Source: Actinomycetes bacterium
GTDB taxonomy: Bacteria > Actinomycetota > Acidimicrobiia > Acidimicrobiales > Acidimicrobiaceae
Direction of reading: 5' to 3'
Assembly (NCBI GenBank): GCA_021784785.1
Contig: JAJYHJ010000121.1
Span: 1-38,187 of the forward strand
DNA: 38,187 nt
The stretch's first letter is position 1. Each line of letters starts with the position of its first letter. This document shows, in pieces, positions 24,697-33,986 of this stretch. Below the pieces are notes generated by a model. That model did no database searches. It was not told the DNA's origin and saw only the letters and a list, made by a program, of their open reading frames with translations. The translations under genes and the position numbers were made by a program.

Positions 24697-26556
24697 CTAC
24701 CCGCCGTCTTCACTCTTACTGTCACGAAGGCGAGCGTTCGGAAATACCTCTAACACGTTGGTTACTACCGGATCCGTAATGTCTATCACGGTACCAGAAT
24801 GAAACTCATCATACATCTGCGAGGTATCCGTGGACGCTTCTCGATTTAGATCATTCCTCTTACCTGACTGATCGTCGTCTATCTCGAAGTCCATCTTGAT
24901 ACTCTCTAGGCCATAAAATGCAGCTATCACCCTTTGCACGTCGGCTTTAACTTCATTAGCTCTAGATAAGTACATCTCGCTTGGAAACGCAGCCCGTATA
25001 GAAGATCCTTCCACCTCCACAAATCGAACCGTCTGAAACCGACTTCTAAGTTTAGGCGTCATAGATTCCACTATTGTGTTACCCCAGTCGACCGTTAATC
25101 TCTCTTTTGTAGGTAAAGACTTTGGTCCTTGTCCCACCAAAGCTCCATCCACAGTCTTGATCTCCGAACCAGTCTCGCTCTGATCGCGGGTAGGTCCAGG
25201 TCTGCTCCGTTCCAATTCGACTACGTTGACGTCCTTTTCTGAGGAAACGACATCGACACGGTGGGTACCAATAGCCTTTTTGAGTCCCGCAATAGAGTCA
25301 CTTCGAGACGATACCTTAGGTGCCGCCCAGTTTGCATTGGCTACACCTCCTTTCTCCGCATTTGACAAAGTCCGGACCATTCCCTTTAGGGAGTTCACCT
25401 CTTTTTCAAGTTCCTCGATTCGTCTTTGCAGCTGCAAGACTCCGTCCTCAGGGTGAGATCTGTCACTCAGTGAGCTCCTTGTAGCTCTGCTAGCAGTTAC
25501 GCTCCCTTCTTCTACAGTCAAAGTCAGTATCGCCACCTCTAATATGGCCAAGGGATCCAACCCATCTTTCATCGACAGCGAAGTCTTGCCAAGACCCTCC
25601 ATCACCTTGGTAAGAGAGGAGAGTGGTAACTCCGAACTCTCCCGAGCAATCTTTGCGACTAACTTCGAGTCCACACCGGAGACACCTAATCGTTCCAAAA
25701 ACGCTTCTCGACAAAGTGAGATAATGTCGTTTGCTATGTCCGGCGGTTCCATACCTCCTTCAGCGAGTCTTTCAATGGACGCTAAGGCAGGCTCCACCTT
25801 TCCCGAAACTACGTCATAAGTCAATTGCAATAGCTCATCCGCTTCATCATCCCCAGGAATCTCCCCTAGTGCCATGGCTTGGTCCAAGAAGCTCAAGGTA
25901 TCTCGAGCAGAGCCTCTTCCCCTTTTTCGAGCCCATGCGAGTATCTCAGGACCAACAGTAAGTTCACCGCGCTCTCTAATGGTCGCCAGCAACTGATCCG
26001 CTATCTCATTGTCCAATAGATGAAACTCGAAATGCTGAGTCCTAGAACGAATTGTCTGGAGTACCTTGTTGGAAGAGGTTGTAGCTAAAACGAATACCAC
26101 ATGTGGCGGAGGTTCCTCTAAGGTCTTTAATAGAGCATTCGACGCGGCCTGAGACAGCATGTGAACCTCGTCTATGATGTAGATCTTCCAGTTACCATAG
26201 CTCGCAGTTGCAACGGTACCTATAAGTGCTCTAATAGCGTCAACACCGGAGTTCGAAGCCGCGTCTAACTCTTCGACGTCGTAGGACCTACCCTCTCGTA
26301 TAAGTACACAAGACTCGCATTTGTCACATGGTTCACCTTGAGCCGGAGAAGCGCAATTTAGAGCTTTAGCAAGTATTCGAGCCGTGGAGGTCTTACCTGT
26401 ACCACGGGGACCAGAAAACAAATATGCATGGGCTACCTTTGAAGAAACAACTGCATTCCTAAGCGCCCGAGTTACATGAGACTGCCCTAAGACCTCTTCA
26501 AATCTTTGAGGACGAAACTTCCGGTATAGCGACTGATACTCATCTAGCGATGCCAC
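24697..26556 (-). CDS. dnaX: DNA polymerase III subunit gamma/tau
   Basis: Clamp-loader ATPase that organises the replicase. Walker A is GPRGTGKTS (49-57), the zinc module has cysteines 68, 77, 80 and 83, Walker B is IIDEVHMLS (DEVH at 129-132), and the sensor-1 segment reads VLATTSSNKVLQTIRSRTQ. Domain III reaches about residue 365. A charged linker with a coiled coil (QRRIEELEKEVNSLK) and a tau-type C-terminal region of some 170 residues follow. Start is GTG 26554-26556 without a clear ribosome site. I saw no E. coli-type slippery frameshift sequence, so a separate gamma product is not evident. The gene is followed by recR after 3 nt. Confidence 0.96.
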   Translation of the reverse strand: MASLDEYQSLYRKFRPQRFEEVLGQSHVTRALRNAVVSSKVAHAYLFSGPRGTGKTSTARILAKALNCASPAQGEPCDKCESCVLIREGRSYDVEELDAASNSGVDAIRALIGTVATASYGNWKIYIIDEVHMLSQAASNALLKTLEEPPPHVVFVLATTSSNKVLQTIRSRTQHFEFHLLDNEIADQLLATIRERGELTVGPEILAWARKRGRGSARDTLSFLDQAMALGEIPGDDEADELLQLTYDVVSGKVEPALASIERLAEGGMEPPDIANDIISLCREAFLERLGVSGVDSKLVAKIARESSELPLSSLTKVMEGLGKTSLSMKDGLDPLAILEVAILTLTVEEGSVTASRATRSSLSDRSHPEDGVLQLQRRIEELEKEVNSLKGMVRTLSNAEKGGVANANWAAPKVSSRSDSIAGLKKAIGTHRVDVVSSEKDVNVVELERSRPGPTRDQSETGSEIKTVDGALVGQGPKSLPTKERLTVDWGNTIVESMTPKLRSRFQTVRFVEVEGSSIRAAFPSEMYLSRANEVKADVQRVIAAFYGLESIKMDFEIDDDQSGKRNDLNREASTDTSQMYDEFHSGTVIDITDPVVTNVLEVFPNARLRDSKSEDGG

Positions 26557-26647
26557 ATCTAAAGGATAGTTCGGAACATTGAAACCCTTTACGTCTGATC
26601 AAAATCGAGATGCAATCTGCATCCAGTTTTCGCCGCTCAACATCGAT

Positions 26648-27805
26648 CTAATAGATACTAAGTCCCGTATCTGGATCAAAAAAGTGAAGATGTTCCGTCT
26701 CAACCTCGAACTTCAGTTTATCCCCGGCCTTTACAGATACAGAAGGGTCGATCCGAGCCACACCTTCCCCACTCCCAGTCAAGATCTCCTCTTCGTCATC
26801 TTGAATATCTTCAATCTTTACGACCTTCGCATCGAAAGAGAAGTGCACCATGAGCTCTGACCCAAGTGCCTCGACCAACGTAGCCTGAACAGATAGGACC
26901 GTTCCCGGTGTCGTTGATGTCGACGCCGCTTTCAGACTTTCAGGGCGGACTCCCACCGTCACACCTTTCCCACTGTAGCTCATAAGAGTAGGTTTCTTCA
27001 GGTGTACGACCTCAGGTAACTCAAGTATTTGGGAGCCAATCTTTAAGGATCTTCCTCCATCAAAAAGTTCACCTTGGTATAGATTCATAGCCGGAGAACC
27101 GATGAACGCTCCCACAAACTGATTGACCGGAAACTCATAGAGGTTTTGCGGCGTATCACATTGGAGCAGTCGACCGTCTCTCAATACTGCAACACGATCA
27201 CCCATCGTCATTGCCTCAATCTGATCGTGTGTAACGTACATAGTTGCGACACCTAGTCGTTCTTGTATACGCCTCACCTCGGCTCTCATCTTTACCCTCA
27301 ACTTAGCATCAAGGTTAGATAGTGGCTCATCCATTAAAAATACCGAGGGTTCACGCACGATCGCCCGTCCCATAGCAACTCGCTGTCTCTGCCCTCCTGA
27401 AAGTTGCTTGGGTTTTCTATCTAACCACTCTGTAAGGCCCAGAATCTCCGCTGCCTCTTCAACTTTTTTCCTGATCTCATCTTTAGGTAGTTTGCGAAGT
27501 TTTAAAGCGAAGCCGATGTTATCCGCAACTGTCATATGGGGATACAAGGCATAGTTCTGAAAGACCATTGCAATGTCGCGATCTTTGGGCTCGATATCAT
27601 TTACAACACGTTCACCAATTCGTAGATCACCAGAGGTTATGTCTTCAAGACCGGCTACCATCCGAAGAACCGTGGTCTTGCCACAACCTGACGGCCCAAC
27701 AAGGACCATAAACTCACCCTCTTGAACCTCAAGACTAAGGTCATGGACCGCATGAAATCCATTCGGATAGACCTTGTTTAACCCCTTCAAACTTATCGTC
27801 GCCAT
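26648..27805 (-). CDS. Sugar ABC transporter ATPase (MalK/MsmK/UgpC type)
   Basis: A 385-aa ATPase that powers the two sugar permeases of the same operon. Walker A is GPSGCGKTT, the signature is LSGGQRQRVAMGRA, Walker B is VFLMDEPLSNLDA, and THDQIEAMTMGDR carries the switch histidine. The C-terminal third (from about 240) is the OB-fold regulatory domain (VGVRPESL). Last gene of the operon, 65 nt behind the glucosidase. Start ATG 27803-27805 has AAAGG upstream. Some organisms use one such ATPase for several sugar importers, which is possible here too. The 90 nt between it and dnaX hold nothing recognisable. Confidence 0.94.
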   Translation of the reverse strand: MATISLKGLNKVYPNGFHAVHDLSLEVQEGEFMVLVGPSGCGKTTVLRMVAGLEDITSGDLRIGERVVNDIEPKDRDIAMVFQNYALYPHMTVADNIGFALKLRKLPKDEIRKKVEEAAEILGLTEWLDRKPKQLSGGQRQRVAMGRAIVREPSVFLMDEPLSNLDAKLRVKMRAEVRRIQERLGVATMYVTHDQIEAMTMGDRVAVLRDGRLLQCDTPQNLYEFPVNQFVGAFIGSPAMNLYQGELFDGGRSLKIGSQILELPEVVHLKKPTLMSYSGKGVTVGVRPESLKAASTSTTPGTVLSVQATLVEALGSELMVHFSFDAKVVKIEDIQDDEEEILTGSGEGVARIDPSVSVKAGDKLKFEVETEHLHFFDPDTGLSIY

Positions 27806-27870
27806 TTCATTTGACCTTTCACTGATATACCCCCACCCATCGATCTCTTACTCAATTCCGGCCTCTTATG

Positions 27871-29463
27871 TCACCGTTTTAGCACAATCACCTCTTTCGG
27901 TCCAACCTCAATACAGCTGTCTCCTCTAATGACCACTCCTTCAAGTTGTCGAGATGAAACTACTCTTTCAGACCTTTCGGTCTCAAGTGCATAGATTTCG
28001 TCACCAAAGTTTGCCAAAACTTCAAGCGATCCACAACGATATCGCCAGATCGAATCCGTCGCCTCAACTAACTGATAATCCAAGAGCGACTCCTTAACCT
28101 GCCTTCTAAGTTCAATCAGAAGTTTGGTCAGGTTCAACGTAGAGTTTGGGTCTCTTCGCTGAGACTCCACATCAAGGCCATCATCATCTCCAAATGGAAG
28201 CCACGGAGTGGTATTGGGATCACAAAACCCTCTTCCTGGTCCTTCCTGCCACGGCATAGGAGTACGCGCACGATCGCGTTGAAACCTTGCAGCTGGTATC
28301 AGTTTCGTCATTGGATCTCTTTGTAGCTCCACTGGAACATCTACGTCACGCATTCCTATCTCGTCACCGTAGTACAAAAACACCGTGCCTGGCAAAGTTA
28401 GGAGTATCGCTAGAGCCATGCGTATTTTGTCGTAGTCACCGTCAGCCCACCTTGTAGGGAAACGAGAGATATCATGGTTAGAACCAGTCCACGCTGCGCT
28501 AGCGCCTTTGGGAAGCGCGTTTAAGGTGTTACCAACTATTTCGGAAAACGCCCTTGCATTGAATTCTGTAAAAACAAACATGAAGTTGAAAGCTAAATTC
28601 AACTCATCGTCGTTACCGTAAAAAGACGCTAGTCTTGATATATCATTGACCCACGTCTCCCCAACTAACACTCGAGAAGGGTCATAGGAGTCAGCAATTT
28701 TACGCCAGCTCCGGTAAAGGGGGTGTACATCTTCCCTATTTTTCGAGTACGTCTCAACCAAGCCAAAGTGTGAAAATTCTTTCGAAATCTCTGGAGCTGG
28801 CGGGTCGTCACGCAATAACTCATCCTTGAATACTCCATGTGCAACATCGATTCGAAATCCCGCAACCTTGCGGTCGAACCAAAATCGAAGTATACCCTCA
28901 AACTCTTTGTGTACCTCTTCGTTCCACCAGTTCAAGTCGGGTTGTGAAGGAAGAAAGTTGTGAAGATAGTACTCACCTGAAGAAGGATCGAGCGTCCAAG
29001 CCGAGCCACCAGTGGCGTCAAGCCAGTTATTTGGAGGCGATCCATCGGGTTTTCCTCTGGAAAACACGTAGTACTGTCGGAACGGGGAGTGGGGATCTGC
29101 AAGTGCCTCTATGAACCACGCATGATCAGAGCTAGTGTGGTTTGGAACTAGGTCCAAAATAACCTCAATACCTAGTCGATTACACCTATCGATAAACTCT
29201 TCCAAGTCAGACAAGGTCCCATAGTCAGGGTGAACACCTAGGTAGTCCGAGACGTCATAACCCCAGTCGTTATTGGGAGAGGGGGAGGTTGGTGACAACC
29301 ACACACCGTTTACTCCCAGCTCCGAAATATAGTCGATACGATTGATAGCCCCTTTTAAGTCGCCAAAACCATCTCCGTTACCATCAGCGAATGAGCGGAG
29401 ATACATATGATATAGCACTCCGTTTTTCCACCAGCTAGGAGAGTCCTCGCAGTTCATTTCCAT
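27871..29463 (-). CDS. GH13 alpha-glucosidase / oligo-1,6-glucosidase
   Basis: Cytoplasmic glycoside hydrolase (530 aa, no signal peptide) that splits terminal alpha-glucosidic bonds in imported oligosaccharides. GH13 landmarks: GVWLSPTSPSPNNDWGYDV, DLVPNHTS, QPDLNWWN, the nucleophile in GFRIDVAHG (D206), acid/base in VGETW (E269) and the transition-state aspartate in GSNHDISRF (D331). The exact substrate (maltose, isomaltose, sucrose or trehalose type) cannot be read from this. Start ATG 29461-29463 has AAGGA upstream; ATG 29457 is possible. It lies 45 nt behind a permease gene, so import and cleavage are co-expressed. Confidence 0.92.
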   Translation of the reverse strand: MEMNCEDSPSWWKNGVLYHMYLRSFADGNGDGFGDLKGAINRIDYISELGVNGVWLSPTSPSPNNDWGYDVSDYLGVHPDYGTLSDLEEFIDRCNRLGIEVILDLVPNHTSSDHAWFIEALADPHSPFRQYYVFSRGKPDGSPPNNWLDATGGSAWTLDPSSGEYYLHNFLPSQPDLNWWNEEVHKEFEGILRFWFDRKVAGFRIDVAHGVFKDELLRDDPPAPEISKEFSHFGLVETYSKNREDVHPLYRSWRKIADSYDPSRVLVGETWVNDISRLASFYGNDDELNLAFNFMFVFTEFNARAFSEIVGNTLNALPKGASAAWTGSNHDISRFPTRWADGDYDKIRMALAILLTLPGTVFLYYGDEIGMRDVDVPVELQRDPMTKLIPAARFQRDRARTPMPWQEGPGRGFCDPNTTPWLPFGDDDGLDVESQRRDPNSTLNLTKLLIELRRQVKESLLDYQLVEATDSIWRYRCGSLEVLANFGDEIYALETERSERVVSSRQLEGVVIRGDSCIEVGPKEVIVLKR

Positions 29464-29508
29464 AGTATTCCTTGCTAACTCTCTACTTCTAAATCTCTAA
29501 CATAATGC

Positions 29509-30354
29509 CTATCCCTTTACCGCTCCTGAGGTAAGGCCTGACACAACAAACTTTCTAAAGACAAAAACCAGTATTCCAATCGGAACTACTGCTACCACGC
29601 TAGCAGCAAAGATCGTGCCATAGGGAACAACGTTAGGGGAACCAAAAAGTGCTATACCAACTGGAATAGTCCTATAGTTATTGGAGTTGTCGAGGGTCAA
29701 TGCCATTAAGAACTCAGTCCAACAGGCCGTAAAGGTAAACACCCCTGCAGTAAATATTCCAGGTAGGGACTGTGGAAGTATAATTGACCAATAGGTACGC
29801 AGAGGCGAGGCTCCGTCTATACGACCAGTCTCTTCCATCTCCCTTGGGATACCCAAAAAATAGTTGCGCATTATCCAAATGGCAAAAGGGAGGTTAAAAG
29901 CTGTATAAGGAACTATTAGCGCCTCGTACGACCCCAACCAACCGATCTGATGCATAAGCAAGTAGAGCGGCGAAACGACCGCTATCTCGGGAAAAACTGA
30001 GATGATAAGTAAGGTAACAAGTAGTGGAGACTTACCTCTCATGGGTAATCGACCCAAAGCATACCCGGCCAATGATCCTATCGATAGCACTAACATCGTG
30101 GACGCTACCGTTACTATAACTGAGTTCAAGAAGTATCTTCCAAAACCGTAGTGTACAAAGGCCGAGTTGTAGTTGGCGAAGCTTATGGGGTTTGGAAAGT
30201 ACTGTGGTGGTTGCGCTCCAACATTTACCGGAGTTTTGAAACTTGAAGCCACTAGCCAGTAAATAGGGAGCATAACAAAAAGCACTATTATAACAACCGC
30301 TAGGTTCAGAAGGTTGATCCACTTTCTCCAGCCCGTCCGACTATGAAATTTCAC
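29509..30354 (-). CDS. Sugar ABC transporter permease (MalG family)
   Basis: Inner-membrane subunit with about six helices. The EAA loop that docks to the ATPase is seen as EMEETGRIDGASPLRTYWSIILP. The frame is open to 30408, but the GTG at 30352-30354 is clearly the start. It overlaps the stop of the preceding permease as GTGA and has GGGAGG 8 nt upstream. This gives 281 aa, normal for MalG. The overlap implies translational coupling and equal amounts of the two permeases. Confidence 0.93.
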   Translation of the reverse strand: MKFHSRTGWRKWINLLNLAVVIIVLFVMLPIYWLVASSFKTPVNVGAQPPQYFPNPISFANYNSAFVHYGFGRYFLNSVIVTVASTMLVLSIGSLAGYALGRLPMRGKSPLLVTLLIISVFPEIAVVSPLYLLMHQIGWLGSYEALIVPYTAFNLPFAIWIMRNYFLGIPREMEETGRIDGASPLRTYWSIILPQSLPGIFTAGVFTFTACWTEFLMALTLDNSNNYRTIPVGIALFGSPNVVPYGTIFAASVVAVVPIGILVFVFRKFVVSGLTSGAVKG

Positions 30355-31307
30355 TGTATTTCCTCCCTTCCAACTTGAGCCTTGAAGACCCGGAGGAACG
30401 CTAGACATCCAAGTACCACCAAAAGGGTAGCGCTCACAGCTACAGCCGCTCCCGGACCGTAGTCGATGTTTTGGAACATAACCTTGTAGCTAAGGATCGC
30501 CAGCGAAGTGGTTGCGGTACCCGGCCCACCTCCGGTGAGAACAAAGGGAAGGTCGAATACTCCAAATGCCTGCAGTATTCTAAATAGTACAGCGATCGCA
30601 ATTGTCGGACGAAGAAGCGGAAGGGTAATCTTCCAAAAGATTGTCCACGCAGATGCACCATCACAGGCTGCAGCCTCGTATACATCCCCTGGAAGCATAA
30701 CCAAACCAGCTATCACGATCACAGCGACGAAGGGAGTCGTCTTCCACACGTCTGCGACCATCATCGAGACAACAGCTGAGGTCGGACTCCCCAAAAAGAC
30801 CGGTGCACCGAGACCCAGAGCTTGAAAAATCGCCTGTAGGACACCGTAAGTTCCTTCGTATATGTACTGCCATAGCTCCGCTGAAATCACCGTAATGATT
30901 GACCAAGGAAGCAGTAGGAGCGCCATCATAAGTCCACGTCCCTTGGTCAGTCGCTCCAAAGCTAGCGCGATTGCAGTCCCTAGAACCAACTCAACCAGTA
31001 CTGTTACGACTGTATAGATCACAGTAAAACCAAGCGCGTAGCGCCAAGTCGAGGAGTGAACGAGTTGGCTATAGTTTGAGAAAGTAAACCCCTGAAGCGC
31101 AAAACCGCTACCAGTAACACTTACATTGGACAGACTGAGGGCAACCGAAAAAACGATCGGAAAGATCGTAACCATACCGACAAATATTAAGGCGGGAGTT
31201 GAAAACATCCAACCAATACGCGCCTGCCTGGAAGTATGTACATCCCTACGTCCATTGCGATTTCTAGTATTCGCAACAACAGGTGCTACCTCTGCAACTA
31301 CAGCCAC
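30351..31307 (-). CDS. Sugar ABC transporter permease (MalF family)
   Basis: The 318-aa partner permease with six predicted helices (first at about 33-55) after a 30-residue basic cytoplasmic tail. The EAA loop is YEAAACDGASAWTIFWKITLPLL. It ends in the GTGA overlap with the next permease. Start GTG 31305-31307 has TAGGAGGAG 4 nt upstream on the minus strand. A stem-loop lies between this gene and the binding-protein gene. Confidence 0.93.
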   Translation of the reverse strand: MAVVAEVAPVVANTRNRNGRRDVHTSRQARIGWMFSTPALIFVGMVTIFPIVFSVALSLSNVSVTGSGFALQGFTFSNYSQLVHSSTWRYALGFTVIYTVVTVLVELVLGTAIALALERLTKGRGLMMALLLLPWSIITVISAELWQYIYEGTYGVLQAIFQALGLGAPVFLGSPTSAVVSMMVADVWKTTPFVAVIVIAGLVMLPGDVYEAAACDGASAWTIFWKITLPLLRPTIAIAVLFRILQAFGVFDLPFVLTGGGPGTATTSLAILSYKVMFQNIDYGPGAAVAVSATLLVVLGCLAFLRVFKAQVGREEIQ

Positions 31308-31368
31308 CAGGCTCCTCCTAAGTATAACTTGAATCTATCATTCGAAATCGCAAAGATAGTATCAATAT

Positions 31369-31408
31369 GCTGCTTGGAGGCATGAACCAGTTATACCCTC
31401 CAAGCAGC
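31369..31408 (-). terminator. Stem-loop between binding-protein and permease genes
   Basis: GCTGCTTGGAGG (31369-31380) and CCTCCAAGCAGC (31397-31408) form a perfect 12-bp G+C-rich stem with a 16-nt loop, 25 nt behind the binding-protein stop and about 60 nt before the permease start. No run of T follows it in the direction of transcription, so it is more likely an mRNA-stabilising or partly terminating hairpin, which in other sugar operons raises the binding protein above the permeases. Confidence 0.75.
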
Positions 31409-31432
31409 TGCTTCTCTCTAACTAATTTTTAT

Positions 31433-32791
31433 CTAAAGTCCTCCACTTAGAGCAGTTTGCGCCTGGCTCTGAGCAGCTTTAAGCGCAGCACTCACCGACA
31501 TGGATCCGCTTAGCGCTCCGTTCACGTTCGTATAGATAGCGGTGCTCAACTGAGGATAGTTGGGAGTTCCTGCCGGTCGAGGGACCAACCGAGTTTGGGC
31601 CGCGACTCGAAGAGGCGGTGGTGTGCTTGACGAAGCAGCTAGAGTCTGACGAACCGACTCAACAGTTGGAATCTCTGAGTACGTCTTACCAAGAATCGTC
31701 TGGGCCTCTGTCGACGACATCCACTTAATGAAGGTTAGATCCGCAGCGACGTTCTTCGAGTGAGGGTTGATGTACAGGTTCCATCCACCGATATTCGAGT
31801 ACCCCGGATAGCTCTGGCCAGCAAACGTCGGGAGGGGCGCCACACCTACATCACCAACGACTTTCGAGTCAGCAGGATTCTGTGAGTTCGACCATGCGTA
31901 GTCCCAGTTTCGCAAAAAGGCCGCGTTACCCGCGTCAAATACCGCCATAGCCTGCGGTTCCTGAAATGTAGTAACCGCTTGTGGCGACGCTCCTGATGTT
32001 ATAAGCGAACGCATAAAAGTGAGAGCCTTAAACGCAGCCGGAGAGTTAAGTTGCGCCTGCGTGTAGCTTGAGTTAACTACCTTTCCACCTGCGGACGTCA
32101 GATACTCCATAAAGTCACAGGTAAGGCCCTCGTAAGAGTCGCCTTCCCAGACGAAACCGTACTTTACTAAATTATCTTTCTCAAGAGTCAAAGACTCACT
32201 CTCAAGCTGCTGCCAAGTCTTAGGCACAGGAAGATTGGCCTTTGCGAGTAGATCTTTCCTATAGTACAAAAAACCTTGATCTTCAAAGAGCGGGGAGCCA
32301 TACACTTGGTTCTTATAGGTTGCGCCCGCAACCAGACCTGGTGCAAACTTTGCAAAGTAGCTCGACGGCAGATATTTCGAGAGGGGCACAGCTAAGCCGT
32401 GGGCACCAAATTGAGCAGGCCAGATCACGTCTCCCATGAATACATCTGGAGAAGTTGACCCACCGGAGATCTCAGTGACGAGCTGCGACCTATTGGTATC
32501 GGTATTAGTCGGAGCACTCTCTAGGGTCACATGTATCTTAGGGTACGCTTTCTCAAAGTGACTAATAAGGTTTGCTCTAATTCCAACCTGTCCAATTGGG
32601 CTTGCCCACCAAGTTATATTACCTGAAGTTGCCGAACCTGATGGCTGAGAGGTACTGCCTGACGAAGTACTCGACGTCGAGGAGGTAGTACCACACGCGG
32701 CAAGCACTAGGGCCGAAGTTGCCAGTACAAGGGTCGTTGTCCTAGTACTTTTCAAACTAAACCTTCGCTTATCCGTCTTCACTAGCTTCAT
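31433..32791 (-). CDS. Sugar ABC transporter substrate-binding lipoprotein
   Basis: A 452-aa family 1 extracellular solute-binding protein. A basic start (MKLVKTDKRRFSLK) and a hydrophobic stretch end at a lipobox, ALVLAACG (cysteine 33), then a Ser/Thr-rich linker of about 25 residues. The mature part begins ITWWASPIGQ and has the domain features of MalE-like proteins (FEKAYPKIHVTLE, SPDVFMGDVIWPAQF). It captures an alpha-glucoside outside the membrane; which one is not evident. Start ATG 32789-32791 has AAAGGA upstream. It is the first structural gene after lacI, 69 nt behind it. Confidence 0.93.
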   Translation of the reverse strand: MKLVKTDKRRFSLKSTRTTTLVLATSALVLAACGTTSSTSSTSSGSTSQPSGSATSGNITWWASPIGQVGIRANLISHFEKAYPKIHVTLESAPTNTDTNRSQLVTEISGGSTSPDVFMGDVIWPAQFGAHGLAVPLSKYLPSSYFAKFAPGLVAGATYKNQVYGSPLFEDQGFLYYRKDLLAKANLPVPKTWQQLESESLTLEKDNLVKYGFVWEGDSYEGLTCDFMEYLTSAGGKVVNSSYTQAQLNSPAAFKALTFMRSLITSGASPQAVTTFQEPQAMAVFDAGNAAFLRNWDYAWSNSQNPADSKVVGDVGVAPLPTFAGQSYPGYSNIGGWNLYINPHSKNVAADLTFIKWMSSTEAQTILGKTYSEIPTVESVRQTLAASSSTPPPLRVAAQTRLVPRPAGTPNYPQLSTAIYTNVNGALSGSMSVSAALKAAQSQAQTALSGGL

Positions 32792-32844
32792 TTTGTATTC
32801 CTTTCAATACTTGAATGCTTATTTAACTCATTAAGGCTTATCAA

Positions 32845-32859
32845 TACTTTGCGAAAGTA
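32845..32859. repeat. Short inverted repeat between lacI and binding-protein gene
   Basis: TACTTT-GCG-AAAGTA, arms of six bases, placed immediately after the lacI stop. It differs from the palindrome upstream of lacI, so it is not obviously a second operator; it may be a weak hairpin or chance. Confidence 0.3.
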
Positions 32860-32860
32860 C

Positions 32861-33901
32861 TCAAGCACCACTTTTCGATAGCGCGTGAGTACTGATGGTC
32901 GTTGAACGCGCTTTAAGCTCTAACCGAAGTACATGTTTTACTTGCTCTACCTCCCGTCCGTCCAGTTGTTGTAAGAGTCTCTTAGCTCCCTCCACACCGC
33001 TTTCGTATAGAGGCTGCTCAATTGTCGATAACCCAAGAATCGACGAGATCTCTAGTCCGTCAAATCCGATAACAGCTAGGTCATCAGGAACGCGAATAGC
33101 ATGAGCTTCTGCAGATGCCAATACTCCAACTGCTTGAGTATCTGAGGCTGCAAAGATCGCAGTTGGAGGTCGATCAAGTTCTAAGAGTTGATCGCACAAC
33201 TGTCTCGCTTCTAAAGAACCATGACGGCCAAGCCTCACGAGACTCCTATCGTGCTCAAGATGATAGTTATTGAGTGCATCTTCGAGACCACAGAGACGTT
33301 TGTAACTCGACGCAAAGCCTAATCCAGTAAGGTCCTCGTCACCAATAAAACCAATTCGCCTTCGTCCCAGACTGATTAAATGCGTCGCCGCAAGGCATCC
33401 ACCTGTACGATCGTCAACTACAACATGGGGAACACCCTCGCTTGCTGTATCGATCAGTGATAGATATACACCGTTTGTCCGAAACCTCTCGACGTGTAAT
33501 TGCGTTAGGGGAATGGATATAACAACCACACCGATAGCGGCGTGTCGATCCATAAGATAGTCAAGGTGCCTATCCCTTTGTTCCAAACTTCGCACACTGT
33601 ACACTGCAGTTCCAAAGCCATCACGATCTAGAACCTCAATTACTCCCTCAAGTCGAGCGACTACCGAAGGACGTGTAATGAAGGGAACGAGCACAGCTAC
33701 CATATCTTGTCGTCCCTTAGATAGCCCGCTAGCAAGACGACTAGGGTGATACCCCAGCGCTTCTATAGCCGCCTCCACCCTCATCCTCGTCAGAGGGCTA
33801 ACACGAGGATTTGAGTTAATTACTCGAGACACCGTCGCAACGCCTACGCCAGCCATCTTCGCTACATCAAAGATGCTGACACGCTGACGTTCCGTAACCA
33901 T
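32861..33901 (-). CDS. LacI-family transcriptional regulator of the sugar operon
   Basis: A 346-aa repressor. The N-terminal helix-turn-helix and hinge are plain (SIFDVAKMAGVGVATVSRVIN, then LGYHPSRLASGLSKGR), followed by a periplasmic-binding-protein-like sensor domain (MVAVLVPF, GFIGDEDLTG, PTAIFAASDTQAVGVL, LAVIGFDGLEIS). Start ATG 33899-33901 has GAGGTGG upstream. It is the first gene of the operon it probably controls: a promoter and a perfect palindromic operator lie within 90 nt upstream, so it is autoregulated. The inducer is likely the imported sugar or a product of it. Confidence 0.94.
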   Translation of the reverse strand: MVTERQRVSIFDVAKMAGVGVATVSRVINSNPRVSPLTRMRVEAAIEALGYHPSRLASGLSKGRQDMVAVLVPFITRPSVVARLEGVIEVLDRDGFGTAVYSVRSLEQRDRHLDYLMDRHAAIGVVVISIPLTQLHVERFRTNGVYLSLIDTASEGVPHVVVDDRTGGCLAATHLISLGRRRIGFIGDEDLTGLGFASSYKRLCGLEDALNNYHLEHDRSLVRLGRHGSLEARQLCDQLLELDRPPTAIFAASDTQAVGVLASAEAHAIRVPDDLAVIGFDGLEISSILGLSTIEQPLYESGVEGAKRLLQQLDGREVEQVKHVLRLELKARSTTISTHALSKSGA

Positions 33902-33934
33902 AGTTCCACCTCTGAAACAGCTTTCCGACTATCC

Positions 33935-33950
33935 ATGGAAGCGCTTCCAT
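33935..33950. promoter_or_regulatory. LacI-type operator
   Basis: ATGGAAGCGCTTCCAT is a perfect 16-bp palindrome with the central CG typical of LacI-family sites. It starts 7 nt downstream of the -10 box of the lacI promoter, that is, at about +1 to +17, and ends 33 nt before the lacI start codon. Binding there would block initiation or early elongation. Confidence 0.85.
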
Positions 33951-33957
33951 AAACGTT

Positions 33958-33986
33958 ATGTTACAAATCAATTAACTCTAAGTCAA
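33958..33986 (-). promoter_or_regulatory. Promoter of the lacI-sugar operon
   Basis: On the minus strand, TTGACT (33986-33981) and TAACAT (33963-33958) are separated by exactly 17 nt, a good match to a housekeeping sigma promoter. The operator begins right after it. The region upstream, 33987-34643, has no gene, RNA or repeat that I recognise. Confidence 0.75.

Noticed and set aside
25330-25360. Internal AAAGGAGG and out-of-frame ATG in dnaX, considered as a hidden gene or frameshift signal
   Set aside because: The frame closes after some 36 codons with no recognisable product, and no slippery heptamer is present.
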